From Neostapfia colusana (taxonomy: Eukaryota > Streptophyta > Magnoliopsida > Poales > Poaceae): a DNA stretch of 64,000 nucleotides. The stretch lies in contig JASWHV010000012.1 of assembly GCA_030760725.1 (NCBI GenBank), positions 47,337,652 to 47,401,651 of the forward strand, written 5' to 3'. Below, piece after piece: positions 20,803 through 33,665 of this stretch. Each line of letters opens with the position of its first letter. Position 1 is the first letter of the stretch. Below the pieces are notes generated by a model. That model worked only from the letters and a program-made list of their open reading frames with translations, was not told the origin of the DNA and made no database searches. Position numbers and translations under genes: made by a program.

Positions 20803-23800
20803 TGACACGACCCCACGGTCTTATCGAGCCAGGATCACGCTGAGGGGTGCTGCGTTGCACAGCACCGTATAACACACGTCAAAGGTACAAAGCGGAAGCG
20901 GAATTTTATTACATAAACAAGTTATGAACATGTTTACATCAAAATAAGTTTAGTCTACACTCGCGGGCGTAGACTAAGCATCAAGTGCACGTTCAGCCCT
21001 TGAACGTGTCCTTGCTAGCACACACGCACACTAACTCTGCGGCGTGCACGACTCCCACACAACAGGGTTCCCCTCCTGGGGTTCCGTCTCCTCTTCGGGA
21101 GTCCCTTCCTCATAGAACCCTGCAAAAGCTTCAAACACAAGCAGTGAGCACGAAGGCTCAGCATGTCTGACCCGTCTCACCTAAACATGGAACTTCTACA
21201 TGAGGGTTGATGGGTACATAAGATAAAATCATTTGCAAAGGACTCGCCTAATTAGTAGAACCTTACTTTCAAGTTTTAGCAGCAGGTTGTAGAGAACCTT
21301 ACGCTAAGGCACATGAGAGAGCCGCATTCAAACAAGAAACGCATTTCTCTCATGTACTTTGCCCAAAGTTGAAAAGAACTTTAGTTAGCTCTAAACTACA
21401 ACAATTCATTAGCAATCAAGTCCATCTTTCAATCAGCAACATTTTAACATGTAACTAGCTTGTTCTTTCTACGTCACGGTACAGTGAACAAGTGGTACTC
21501 ACTGACTGCGAGGGACGGCGATTATAATCGATTTACACCTGCAGGGTTATCCGAACAACCCGTCACGTACGCCCGTACTCGATGTTGCCTACAACAACCA
21601 TCACGGACGCCGTACGCAACTACCTTTCGCCCGTCAGCCAAATATTGAACCGGTCCCATCGTCCCGAGCAAGAGGTCTCTGCACACGCATCTCCGTGCCG
21701 CCAGCCGATTTACACCTCAAGCTCTCAACCTACCCTCTGAACGACGGGCAATGCCTCAATACCCAGCTACCCGAGTTACATCGGTTTCCCGGTTCCCATA
21801 TAGCCGGTAGGTCTTCGGTACTGTTCTAGCTTGTTCAACAGGCCTGCACACGGCTCGGTCCTCAATCGACACAAGCGGAGCTATAGCACACAGGCCCCAA
21901 AGTACTGTTGCCCTTACTCTCCGCTCGGTCTCATTTTTCTTGCCATGTGTATCATGTGCTATCTCTACCCGAGCAATGTGCCTCTAGCCTATTCTTGCGA
22001 GTAGTTCCAACTACCCGACTTGTACCGAATTCTACTCTATCTTAGCGTTGCAGTAGCTAACGGGGTTTGCAATCCTAAACCAAACCCAGGGTTTTGTTGG
22101 CTATGCATTTGGGTTTCCAAACAAGACTCTAATGCAAGTAATAATGATACTCAAGTAAGTGCTCAAAACAATAAAATTTGTAAAAGGTTATTGCAAACCG
22201 GAGCTTGCCTTGCTGCTCTTGATCGTAGGCTAGCTGTTCCTCTGGAGTAACAAAGTCTAGGACTTCGGGTTCCTCCTCGACCTTAGCGACTACATGATAG
22301 AAGCAATACATGTATTAATTTAAATACAGTTGTATTTACTTTTAATCTTGTGAAGTCTATAACTCTTACTAGACAAGCCCAATGACTGTAAAACTTTTAC
22401 TGTGGCTTGGTTACAACCTAAACAGAGACTTGGTCAAGTTTTAGTTGCAGCAAAGCTCCTTTGAGCCCTCCACAATTAATTATGTACTTGACCTTAATTG
22501 GCACTCTTAGGGTGTTCTAGGGATTTTCATGGAACAAACTATGACTTTCTGAAAACTAGATTTTCAGAGGGTTCTAATGGAGTTGGTCTCACTTAATTTG
22601 ATGGTTCCTAGCTAAAGATATGAGCTAAACAATTTCAGAGAAAATTCTGAAAATGTTTCTGAACATTTTGTATTTTCTCTGGAACAGTTTCACTAATCAC
22701 ACCATTAGGTGGATCAAATGAGCTCAAATGGATCTGAAACTTTTATGGTAGTTTAAGGATATATTGGTGAACATCCCAGCAAAATTTCAGGATTTTCCTC
22801 CAAAGGATTCTCCAGTTAAAATTCCTAACAGTTTAAATTTTGAGGAATTAATTCTGGAGAATTTAGGGTTTTCATGAGTTGAAACCTGATTTGCTGGAAA
22901 GTGCTCAGAGAGCTGAATCCAACAAAATTTGTTTCACTCGATTTGGAGCTTTCTAGCCAAAGTTATGAGGATTTGAATTTTGGAAGAATTCTGAAAATCG
23001 GGGAAAAGTTTAAATCTCGCGGGGGCCCGCGAGGACACATGTCGAGCGCGGCGGTGTCCGGCACACCAGAGCTCACAGGGTATTTGCGCGCCAGCACACC
23101 AGATCCCGGCCGCAGCCCGATCCCGATTTAAAATATCTCCCGCTGACAGCTGGGGTCCACCCCTTCGTCAACCTCCCGACGCCCGCGCTCTGCCGCCGAG
23201 GAGCCTCGCCGGAGAGCTCGCCGCCGGCTTCTATAAAGCTCCAAACTTCACGATTCTGGCCGCCCCTGCCTATTTCCACTCGGAGAACAGGATTCTAGGG
23301 TCAGCTCGTCATGACAACGGCCGCCGCCTGGTCGGCGACGAGCCGCAACCTCGGAAGAACTTCGGTCGCGTTGTCCACCCTCCCTAGCACCTCCCCCGAT
23401 CAAGCTAAGGGTCGTTGAGCATCAGTGGACCCTAGTAAAGGTCGACATGAGCTCTACGGAGCTAGGGAAGGGCTGTGTTGGGCTGTCACCGTGCGACCTA
23501 GGCCGGAAATCGGGATTTCAACTAAAACTCGAAGAACAGCGGTTTCCCTCCACGGTTCTTCGTGGTTCTTGATCCTATGGATCCGCACGGGCTACTAGAA
23601 GTGATCCTCTCCATGAGAGGATGAGTGATGCAGTGTGGTTTACGAATTTCTCGGATCAGTACCGACCTCACTTTTGCACACCGTCGCGAAAATATGAAAT
23701 TCCGGCCGAAGCAGTGCTTGTCACGCCGCCGGAGCTTGCGGAAAAGAAAGAGGGGTTGAAGGCGAACCTCTTTGCTGTTTACAGCTCTGTGAACGGTGGG

Positions 23801-24853
23801 CTGTGGTGGACGGAAAAGGCGGTTCCCGCAGCGACGGCTCGAGCTGAACCGGCAGGGCAAAGATCGCCGCGGTGGAGCTCGGGGAAGGCTGCGCAGGGTC
23901 TGGAACCGATGCGAAGGTGTCGAAGATGGCTTGGCGCACCCGGTGCTGTTCTCAGATCGCCGAGAGGGTCACTGAATCGACCGGGCGATGAGGAACCGAA
24001 GGTTTGCTCGGGCGGCGAGGTGTTTCGGCGTTTTGAGTGAAAGTGCGGCGAGGCAGCGATGGGAGGCGTCGGTGACCGCTCGGGCGGGTAGATAAAGACC
24101 CAGGGAGTCGGTTCAGCGACCGTGGGCGGCAAGCAGGTGGTGGCGCGGCGGCCTCCCCTCGGTGGCGCTCTCGGGAGAAGCTCGGGGACCTGAGTGCTGA
24201 AAGTCCACTCGGTTGATCTCCTTCAGTGGCTGACATGTGGGTCCCACTGCCAATTTTAACCTCTCAAATTTACTCCTAATCACTGTTGTAAACAGTGAGT
24301 CCCAAAATACCCATGGTGATTCAAATTATTCACCCATGAGCCATTTGAATTGAGTAGAATTCAAATGGGGTTTGATTTGAATGAATTTCAGCACAAGTTC
24401 AGTTTTGAATTCAAATAAAGTTTGAATTTGTCCCACTTAGCTCATGTCAAGATCAACTCCAAATGGAGTGAAAATTGGTGTGTGAGCTCACAAAAATGTT
24501 TTGAATAAGAATCTGCCTCCCACTTTTAAATTCATGGGATAAAACAGTTTGAATTTGAATATGGTTTCAAACTGCCCTCTTCCTAGCTATACCCAAAATG
24601 ACCTCAAAAAGGTTTTGAATTTGGGTGAAACTTGGCATGGACATCCTTAGCAATGTGTAGGAGTTTTCATATGTCCAGCCCACCTATATCACATGTGGGA
24701 AATACCACTTTTGCAATATGTGAGTTTGTTCTCTAATGAACATGTTGATGGTGGTTACTTGCTCTTCTTTTGTGTTCATCATCTTTCCTCAAATGAGGTG
24801 TGTGGTGTGGTGCTGAACACTTCAATTATGTGTCAAAAACTGAGGCCCTTACA
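20803..24853 (-). repeat. 3' LTR of gypsy A
   Basis: 4,051 bp, TGACACGACC...GGCCCTTACA on the plus strand, collinear with 48579-52627. GC-rich in 22990-24240, AT-rich elsewhere. Open frames inside it (for example near 23621 and 23779) occur in both copies, have no recognised domain and overlap on both strands, so I treat them as chance. Confidence 0.93.
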
Positions 24854-24871
24854 TTCCTCCCCCCTTAAAAG
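24854..24871 (-). other. Polypurine tract of gypsy A
   Basis: On the minus strand a run of A and G containing AAGGGGGGAGGAA ends directly at the LTR start TGTAAGGGCC. The same tract precedes the partial LTR of element C at 35104. Confidence 0.85.
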
Positions 24872-24922
24872 AATCTCGTCCCGAGATTATAAGGTGAAAA
24901 TGAGAGAGAGGACGGCGGAAAA

Positions 24923-27706
24923 TTACTGGATATGCGACGTGAAAAAGTCGGGGTAGTTAGCGCGAAGAAATTCTTCGCTCTCCCATGTCGCTTCGTCCAT
25001 GGAGTGATTACTCCATAGAACCTTGTAGAACCACAACGTACGGTTGCGTGCGGTTCGGGCCTTTTCATCGATAATCTGCACCGGTTCCTCCCGATAGGTG
25101 AGATCCGGTTGCAGTTCTTCAATATCTTCCAGCTGAACGGTAGTTGATAGCTTAAGACACTTCCTCAGCTAGGCAATGTGAAAGACGTCGTGCACACCGG
25201 AAAGTGCTTCTGTTAATTTCAGCCGGTATGCCACTGATCCACATCTTTCGGTAATCTGGAATGGACTGATGAATCGGGGTGCCAATTTTCCTCTCACCCC
25301 AAATCTGTTTACGCCCTTCATTGGAGACACCCGTAGGTATACGTGATCTCCAACTTCGAATTGTAATGGGTGCCTTCTCCGGTCCGCATACTGTTTCTGA
25401 CGGGATTGAGCGGCTTTTAGGTTTGCTTGAATCAGTCGAACCTTTTCTTCCGCGTTATTGACAAGGTCAATCCCGAAGGTAACCCTTTCGCCAGACTCAC
25501 ACCAGTTCAATGGTGTGCGGCACTTCCTACCGTATAGCGCCTCGTAAGGTGCCATCTTGATGCTGGCTTGGTACCCATTATTGTACGAGAACTCGGCTAA
25601 CGGCAAGTGATCATCCCAATTCTTGCCGTGGTTGATAGCACAAGCTCGTAGCATGTCTTCTAGGATCTGATTTACCCGCTCGGTTTGCCCATCCGTCTGC
25701 GGGTGGTATGCTGAACTACGGATCAACTTCGTACCCAAGACAGCGTGTAGCTGCTCCAAAAAACGGGACACAAATAAAGTGCCCCGGTCCGATATGATGG
25801 TACGGGGTACGCCGTACAAGCATAGAATCCGTGAGATGTACAGTTCAGCGTACTTCTTGGCGTTGTAGTTGGTGTTGACCGGGATGAAATGGGCAACTTT
25901 GGTGAGCCGATCGACGATCACCTACACAGAATCATGTTTCTGCAAGGTGGTGGGTAAACCGACAATGAAGTCCATGCTCAGATCCTCCCATTTCCAGGCA
26001 GGAATGCCCAGTGGTTGCAGCAGTCCCGGTTTCCGCATATGATCTGCCTTCACCCTTCGACATGTATCACACTCGGACACGTATTTTGCAACCTCGCGCT
26101 TCATCCGTGTCCACCAGAACTTTCTTCTGAGTTCTTGATACATCTTGTTGCTGCCGGGGTGAATAGAAAACTTTGATAAGTGAGCCTCATCAAAGATTTT
26201 CTTTCGTAATTCCGTATTACGGGGTACGACGATCCGGTCCTTGAACCATAGGACGCTGTCTCCATCCTTCCGGAAACATTTCAGCTCCCCACTGTCTACA
26301 CGTCTCCGCAAATGTGACATGCCCTTGTCATTCTTCTGGGCTGCCGCTATCTCTTCACGGATGGTGGGGATCAAAGCTAGGTTGTAGAGAACTCCGTGTG
26401 GAATCACATGTAGTGGCGGCTCGCTCTCTTCCAACGGTGTGATGGTCAGATTATTGACGTGTGACTTGCGGCTCAGCGCATCTGCCACTACGTTTGCCTT
26501 GCGGCTCATCGCATCTGCCACTACGAGGTTACCGAGTAGGTAGTGCCTCCACATTTTTAGTGCAAGTACCACGGCAGCGAGCTCCAAGTCATGGGTTGGA
26601 TAATTCTGCTCATGGTTTCTAAGCTGCCGTGATCCATACGCGACCACCCTTCGGTCTTGCATCAGCACACATCCGAGCCCAATGCCGGATGCATCGCAGT
26701 ACACATCGAACGGTTTTGTTGTGTCTGGCTGCGCCAAAACCGGTGCTGATGTCAGGTGCTTGACTAAAGCCTTGAACGCTGCTTCACATGCTGGACTCCA
26801 AACATATTTGGTAGCCTTCTTCAGCAGCTCTGTCATTGGCTTGGCAATCTTCGAGAAGTTCGGAATGAACCTCCGATAATATCCCGCGAGCCCGAGGAAA
26901 CTCCGTACCTCGTGAACAGTTCTCGGGGATTTCCAATTCAGCACTTGAGTGATCTTGCTCGGGTCTACAGCGATACCCTCCGCTGAGACGATATGCCCGA
27001 GGAAAGGCACTTGCGATATCCAGAACTCGCATTTGCTGAATTTCGCGTATAGCTTGTGATCCCACAGCCGTTGCAAGACTATATGCAGATGCTTCTTGTG
27101 ATGTTCTTCTGACTTGGAATATACCAGGATGTCGTCGATGAAGACCACGACAAATTTGTCCAGCTCCGGCATGAATACTGAGTTCATCAAGTACATGAAG
27201 TGAGCTGGAGCATTGGTGAGGCCGAAGGACATGACCAGGTACTCATAAAGTCCGTACCTCGTCGAGAAAGCTGTCTTTGGAATGTCCTCAGCCCTTATTT
27301 TAATCTGATGGTACCCGGATCTTAAATCCATCTTGGAAAAGATCTTTGCTTCGACCAACTGATCAAACAACATGTCGATTCGTGGCAACGGGTACTTGTT
27401 CTTGATGGTTACGGCATTTAATGGACGATAGTCCATGCAAAGCCGCAACGTCTCATCCTTCTTCTTGACAAATAATGCCGAACAGCCCCATGGCGAGGAG
27501 CTCGGCCTAATAAAACCCTTTTCCAGAAGGTCCGTGAGCTGAGTCTTCAGTTCAGTCAACTCCTTGGGCGCCATCTTGTACGGCCTTCGGGATATCGGCA
27601 TGGTTCCCGGTGCAAGTTCAATCTTGAACTCCACCTCTCTATCGGGCGGCATCCCCGGCAAATCGTCTGGGAATACATCAGGGAACTCTCGGACCACTGG
27701 AATATC
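24923..27706 (-). pseudogene. Gypsy A pol: RT, RNase H, integrase, chromodomain-like tail
   Basis: RT motifs include GFIRPSSSPWGCSALFVKKK, LPRIDMLFDQLV, KMDLRSGYHQI, FGLTNAPAHFMYLMN and the catalytic FIDDILVYSK. RNase H keeps FDVYCDASGIGLG and HDLELAAVVLALK but has lost about 130 bp just after WRHYLLGNL. Integrase has H..H/C..C (ECDTCRRVKADHM), MDFIVGLP, ISDRG, SSAYHPQTDGQTERVNQ and APYEALYG. The C terminus has LWFYKVLWSNHSMDEATWE, resembling the chromodomain of Tekay-type chromoviruses. Stops are at 25922 (Trp to TAG) and at about 25168 (Gln to TAG). A stop near 27705 separates it from protease. Confidence 0.92.
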
Positions 27707-28157
27707 TTACAATCTGATGGTTGTGGCTTGATAGACACTTGGAAGTTTTATTTCTGGACTGTCCAGAAATAATGAGTAAGAACCGTGCACCTCTGTGTTT
27801 AAATGCACGACTCGAAGGACAGTGTCTAGAACAGCGCCGTGGTGGGTTAACCACGACATCCCTAGGATGACATCGACCTTCTGTCCCTCTAAGATAATGA
27901 GAGACGTGGGGTACACTCTACCCGCTAAGCATAATGGTGCTTTGGAAACCATTATGCTTGCTGAAATATTCCCACCCGGTGAACAAATTAAATATGGACT
28001 ATCGGTGGGTAGTATTGGCAAGCTGTGTTTAGCAATGAAAGCTTGGCTAATAAAATTACGCGTGGCGCCTGAATCAAACAGTACTATAGCGGGATGCTGG
28101 TGGAGTTGGAACATACCCGCAAGGATTGGCTCGCCCTCCGGCACGTCCTCTATGGCA
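27707..28157 (-). pseudogene. Gypsy A aspartic protease
   Basis: Contains IVLFDSGATRNFISQAFI, with the D-S-G active site, and VDVILGMSWLTHHGAVLD, the second conserved hydrophobic block of retroviral-type proteases in chromoviruses. It would cut the gag-pol polyprotein in the particle. TAG at 28158-28160 divides it from gag, and a TAA near 27705 from RT. Without these stops the three would form one frame, as in element C. Confidence 0.9.
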
Positions 28158-29094
28158 AGCTAGTGGACGGTGCCGGGCCTAGGGTTTGCCCGCCACGCAT
28201 TAGTAGGGTTCCGGGGTTGATTCCTCCCCGGAAACTGTGGTGCCACTCCGCCGCCTTGCCTCTCTGGGCAACTGCTCGCGAAGTGTCCTGGACGACCACA
28301 CGTGTAACATGTGGCCGCTGCTGGTGTAGATCTCGGGGGACGAAAGCCCGGCATGCGCTGCTGAGGTGCATACGCACGCGGCATCGCCCGCTGCTGCTGT
28401 TGTTGCGGAGGTGGTACTGGCAGTGCCAGCCTGAATGCCGGTGAAGAGTACGGCCGACCACGGAACGGCATCGACCGCTGTGGTGGCTGCCAGCGTGGAC
28501 TTGATGGTGGGCGATTAACCATCCGAAACTTTTGAGAAGGACCGCCTCCTTCTCCGCTGCTCTGCGGCACGCTTCGCTTCCTCTCCGCCGCTGTTAACTC
28601 CTTGCCGGAGTCTTCTTGAACAATCGCAGCATCAATGATGTCGTTGAGGCTGCCGTGATTGAACATCGCCAACTTGTCCTTCAGGAGCGGGTTAAGCCCC
28701 TGGTAAAAATGGTCCCGACGCTTCTCGTCAGTATCGGCGTGATACGACGCGTAGAGCGCGAGATCGTTGAACGCCCTGGAGTATTCCAGCGCGTTCCGGC
28801 TCCCTTGTTGCAGGTGTAAGAATTCCTGCGTCTTTCTTTTCATCAGACCTGGCGGTATATGATAGGCCCTGAAGGCCGTCCGGAACTCCGTCCAGGTCAT
28901 CACTCGGTCGGTGGGCTGTGAAGCACAGAAGTTGGCCCACCACGCGCTCGCGGATCCTTGGAGCTTCTGGACCGCGAACTGAGTCTTGCGCTGCTCGCTT
29001 ATCTGGAGCAGCCCGAACTTCATCTCTACTGCGCGGAGCCAGTTGTCCGCGTCAAGAGGTTCATCCGCCCTTGAGAATACAGGGGGATGAGTCG
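28158..29094 (-). pseudogene. Gypsy A gag, main part
   Basis: Open from the border of element C (29094). It includes HPPVFSRADEP, DNWLRAVEMKFGLLQ, GSASAWWANF, a helical gag core, HGSLNDIIDAAIVQEDSGKE, a Pro/Gln/Arg-rich tail and one CCHC knuckle (CYTCGRPGHFASSC, about 28285-28330). The first about 90 residues lie beyond the inserted element at 45594-45871. The TSD ccagg (29095-29099) marks the break. Gag builds the particle and binds RNA. Confidence 0.92.
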
Positions 29095-29099
29095 CCAGG

Positions 29100-32000
29100 T
29101 GTGGCGGACCGGAATCCGCTCATCCAGGATCGCAGAGGGTGGTGCCGCGCGATGTGACACCCGACAGCACACGTCATAAGAACATTATATTACATGGGAA
29201 AACAACTGAATACAAAGTAGTACACTTCTCAGTTACAAACTAGGGTCTTTATTACACAGCGGAAGTTTCTTTTGTACAAGTCACGCCCGCCTATCTAGCA
29301 AAAGTCGGTTGCCCAGCCCTAGGGCAACCCACACTAGCTGCACGTCTCAGCTCAGCGCAGCGTGTACGGCTCCCACTCAGCCGTGGTCCCCGACGGAGGA
29401 CAACCCTCGCCGGTGGACTCGTACCCCGAGTCCGTGGGTGGCTCCTCACCTGAAAAACACTTAAGCAGCAACCATGAGCACGAAGGCTCAGCAAGGCTTA
29501 ACCGACTCACCTAAGCATGAAACTCTACATGAGGTGTACAATGGACATAGGATAGTAACATTTCAGCAAAAGGACACGCCTACAAGTTCATCCTTAGTTC
29601 ATCTTTTCGCAACAAGTTAAAAGTTCAGGAAATCTGAAATTTAGTAAGCAGTATTTGGTGGCACACATGTAGCAATACAATTATATCAACCAGCAATATT
29701 GAATCAACATGTTTCATCCATTAATCTACGTCACGACTCAGTGACCAAGTGGTACTCTTCACCGCGAGGGACGGCGAATCGACTCGATATACACCTGCAG
29801 GGAAACCCAAAGAGCACGTCACGTACGCCCACCCGTGGAGCTGCACAGCACGCTCACTCGATGTCGTACGGGACAACCTTTCACCCAACAGCCCAAACGT
29901 CGAACCGGTTGCACCGAGACGAGCAGGAGGTTCCCCACATGGAGCATCTCTCTATGCCCGTTGGCAGATTTCCACCTTGCTGCCCTCAGCCTACACCTAT
30001 AAATCGGTGCGTTATGCCTCGACGCCCGGAGGTTTAGGCTACATCGGTTTATCGGGGCCCATATATCCGATATGCCTTCGGTACGTTCAAACTTGATCAG
30101 CGTGGGCCGCACACGGATCGGTCCTCAATCGACACGGACAGGGCTGCGCACACAAGACTCCCTCTTGCTGCGCCCTAGCCCCCGCCTAGTCTCATTTTCA
30201 TTACTAAAGTGATCTCACATCACTCAACCGAACCCGTGTGTCCCAAGCCTATCTCGCGACTAGATTCCAACTACTCGACTTGTACCGAAGTCCTATGAAT
30301 CATTAAGCATAGCCTGTCTACTCGAGGTCTTAGACACTACCCTCACTCTTTTAGGAGCCTTTGGTTATGCAAGTGGGGTTCCATTCATCCTGCACCTAAT
30401 GCACATACATACTTCATATGACTCATGTAAACAAAAGAAAACTTATAAAAGGGTTAATGCAAACCGGGGCTTGCCTTGTTGCTGCTGGTCAGTAGTTAGT
30501 TCTTCGTCCGGAAGAAGGAAATCCAGCACTCCCAGGGTCTCTTCTTCAACGGCTACACGTTGAATACAATACTACATGTAAATTTAAATGAAAATGTGTG
30601 AACTTAAATACATAAATGCTAATAACTATAGCTAGCCCTCCCCTTTGGTTCTGAAATTTTTATGGTGGATTGGTAGGGTCCTAACCAGAGTTGTGACCAA
30701 GTTTTATTTGAAACAAAGTTCAATTGAACCTTGTACAAATAAAAGCCTCTTTGGTCAATAATTGAGCCTTTAAGTAATTCCAGGGTTTTTCATGGCTCCC
30801 ACCATTACTTTCTGGAAACTAGAATTTAGGATGGTTCTAGTGGAGTTGGTTTCATGTCATTTGAAGAATTCTACAGAAAGTTATGTCCTAATTAAGTTTG
30901 GAGAAAATCTGAAAAATGTTTCTATACATTTTTCTATTTTCTCTGGGCAGTTCCCTTAATCACCCAATTAGGGTAACTAATGAACTTGGATGAGTCTAAA
31001 AATTTTACTGGGATTCAGGGATTTTCCAATGAACCTTTCAGCCAAATTTCAGAATTTTTCATAAAGTAGTTCTCCAGATAAAATTCCCAACAGTTTAAAT
31101 TTTAGGGATTTAATTCTGGAAAACTATTCACTTTCATGAGCTGAATTTGGTATTGCTGGAAAGTGCTCAGAGAGCTGAATCCAACAAAATTTGGTTCACC
31201 CGATTTGGAGCTCTCTAGCCAAAGTTATGAGGATTTGAAGTTTGGAAGAATTCTGAAAATCGGGGGAAAAGTTTAAACTCTCGGGGCCCGCGGGGACACG
31301 TGTCGAGCGCGGAGGTGTCCGGCTCACCGGGGATACCACACGTGTCGAGCGCGGAGGTGTCCGGCACACCGGAGCTCACAGGGTATTTGCGCGCCAGCAC
31401 AGCCGATCCTTGGCCACACCCGATCCCTATTTAAATTCTTCAGCCACTGACACGTGGGCCAGCCGGCTTCGTCTTCCTCCCGCCGTTCTCTCGCGCCCGC
31501 GCCGCCAACCTCGCCGGAGCAGACTCGGGGCTCGCCGGCTCGCCGCTGCCGGACCTCCCATGGTCTGAAACTCGCCGCCAGGGGGTTGTCGACGTCGAGG
31601 AACACGTCGGGGGTGACAGGTCGGGCTGGGGGTGACCGGAAATAGCTCGGCGACGTGCCGCGGCCTCGGTTGAGGTTCGACACCGTCGACCGTGGTTTCT
31701 GCACCCGCCAACACCTCGAACAAACGGCCCTACAGCATCAGTGTACCTCTAGGAAGCTCGACAAGGTGTCAAAAGGGTTCAGGGATGGCGGCAAGTCGGT
31801 CGGCATGACCGCCCTCGATCGAGCTCGAAATTCGTCACTCCTAGACAGTTTCACGCTACGGATGCAGAAAAGAACTTGATCGCCGGCTAGTCCAGCGTTT
31901 ATGTGCAAGATTTGATGACCTCCGAAAGATCATAGAGCGAGAATTTAAAGAAACCGTACCGGAAGCTCGGTTTACGGTCGCCGGAGCAAAAACTGGAAAT

Positions 32001-33110
32001 TCTCTGCGGATTCTTCACGGTTGGCTTCCAAACTTGGAGGAGAGCAGCACGGTGGTTGCGCGCTCCTGTTGCCTCTCTCGCTGGACCGTGAAAACGCCTG
32101 TGGAACGCTGCCCACGGGCGCCTGACTCTCGGCTGAGGCTAGGTCGCCGCGGTGGCGATCGTCTTTGGGCAAAGGAGGTCGGAGCTCGCGGTTTCTGGCG
32201 TTGGAGAGGTGGAGTGCGAGATCAGGTGGCTGTCTAGCAGCTCAGGGACGAAGGAGGAGATGGTTTTGCTGGTTTTCCCGATTGAGCAGAGAGCTGCGGC
32301 GAGAAACAATGCCGCTGCTCGGGTTTGCCCGCGAGAAGATAAAGCCGGCCGACTGATGCTCGGCTGAGACGGTGCCGGTCGCGTGGGGGCGCGAACCAGC
32401 CGCCCTGGGCGCCAACGCGCGGAGAGGGAAGCAGCTGGTGGCGCCGGTAGCTGCTCGGTGGCACAGCCTACAGCTGCTCGGCGGAATTTCCCACCGAGAC
32501 TCTGACTTTGGGTGCAAGTTTATCCTTCTTCCCTCTATGACATGTGGGTCCCACCCGGGGTTTTAACCTCTGAAATTTACTTCTAATCACTGTTGTAAAC
32601 AGTGAGCCCCATAATACCCCTGGTGATTCAAATTATTCACCCCTGAGCCATTTGAATTGAATAGAATTCAAATTGGGTTCGGTTTGAGTGAATTTCAGCA
32701 CAAGTTCAGTTTTGAATTCAAATAAAGTTTGAATTCGTCCCACTTAGTTCATGTCAAGATCAACTCCAAATGGAGTGAAAATTGGTGTGTGAGCTCACAA
32801 AAATGTGCTGAATAAGAATTTGCCTCCCACTTTTAAATTCATGGGACAAAAACAGTTTGAATTTGAATGTGGTTTCAAACTGCCCTCTTTTGGCATGGAC
32901 ATCCTTAGCAATGTGTAGGAGTTTTCATAAGTCCAGCCCACCTATATCACATGTGGGAAATACCACTTTTGCAATATGTGAGTTTGTTCTCTAATGAGCA
33001 TGTTAATGGTGGTTACATGCTCTTCATTTGTGTTCATCATCTTTCCTCAAATGAGGTGTGTGGTGTGGTGATGAACACTTCAAATGTGTGCCAAAACTGA
33101 GGCCCTTACA
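29100..33110 (-). repeat. Left LTR of element C, flanked by ccagg on both sides
   Basis: 4,011 bp, collinear with 41551-45588. It is followed at 33111 by ccagg and then A gag sequence, so by itself it looks like a solo LTR. It lacks about 23 bases present in the right LTR near 44262-44284. A 42-bp tandem duplication (CGTGTCGAGCGCGGAGGTGT repeated) at about 31300-31380 is present in both C LTRs and absent from the related A LTRs. Confidence 0.92.
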
Positions 33111-33115
33111 CCAGG

Positions 33116-33393
33116 AAGTCGGAGTAGGAGCTCTGTTGACGCTCCTCACGATCTTGACGTCTCTCTGGGCGAGACGTATTGGCGATTAGAGTTTGCAGCA
33201 ACTCCGTGTGCTGCTGATGTGAACCCGCCATTGCCGCGACGATGTCGGCCAATGTAACCGTTGGCAGTGGCGGTGGCGGTGTTTGCTGTTGCTGTTGCTG
33301 CTGTTGTCCCGAGGAGTCCTCGGGAGGCTGTTGAGAGGCCTCTCCCCCTTGGCTAGTACCCCCAACATCAGGGTTGGCACGAGTACGCGTCAT
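33116..33393 (-). pseudogene. Duplicate of gypsy A gag N terminus
   Basis: Start ATG at 33393 (MTRTRANPDVGGTSQGG), then a Gln/Pro-rich run, PTVTLADIVAAMAG, and the frame ends in SYSDFL at the LTR. The ATG directly follows a splice-acceptor-like TTTTGAATTTCAG. It is a fragment of about 90 residues, cut off by the C LTR. Confidence 0.8.
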
Positions 33394-33665
33394 TCTGAAA
33401 TTCAAAACAGCAGCGATTAGCACATGTCTTACTTAAAATTCCATAAGTAACAGTAGGTATTGAAGTGACACATGAATAATTTGCACAACATTCACATATA
33501 TTGATAAAGCATAAACTTTATACAAGATACATTATTCTCGGGTCTCCGGGAAGTCGTGCTCATGTCGTCACTACCTATACATACGCTACTGTCTACACGA
33601 CATGTCACCGATTACAAAAGTTGGGTTACACTACCCTGGCTGCCCTACATGGCAACTGTAACCCC

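Noticed and set aside
23522..24236. Open frames inside the gypsy A LTR, also seen at 51397-52057
   Set aside because: They occur on both strands in GC-rich LTR sequence. Their reading differs between the two LTR copies through indels, and no domain is visible.
31215..32566. Open frames inside the LTRs of element C, also at 43669-45068
   Set aside because: Same reasons as for LTR A: non-coding LTR with high GC.
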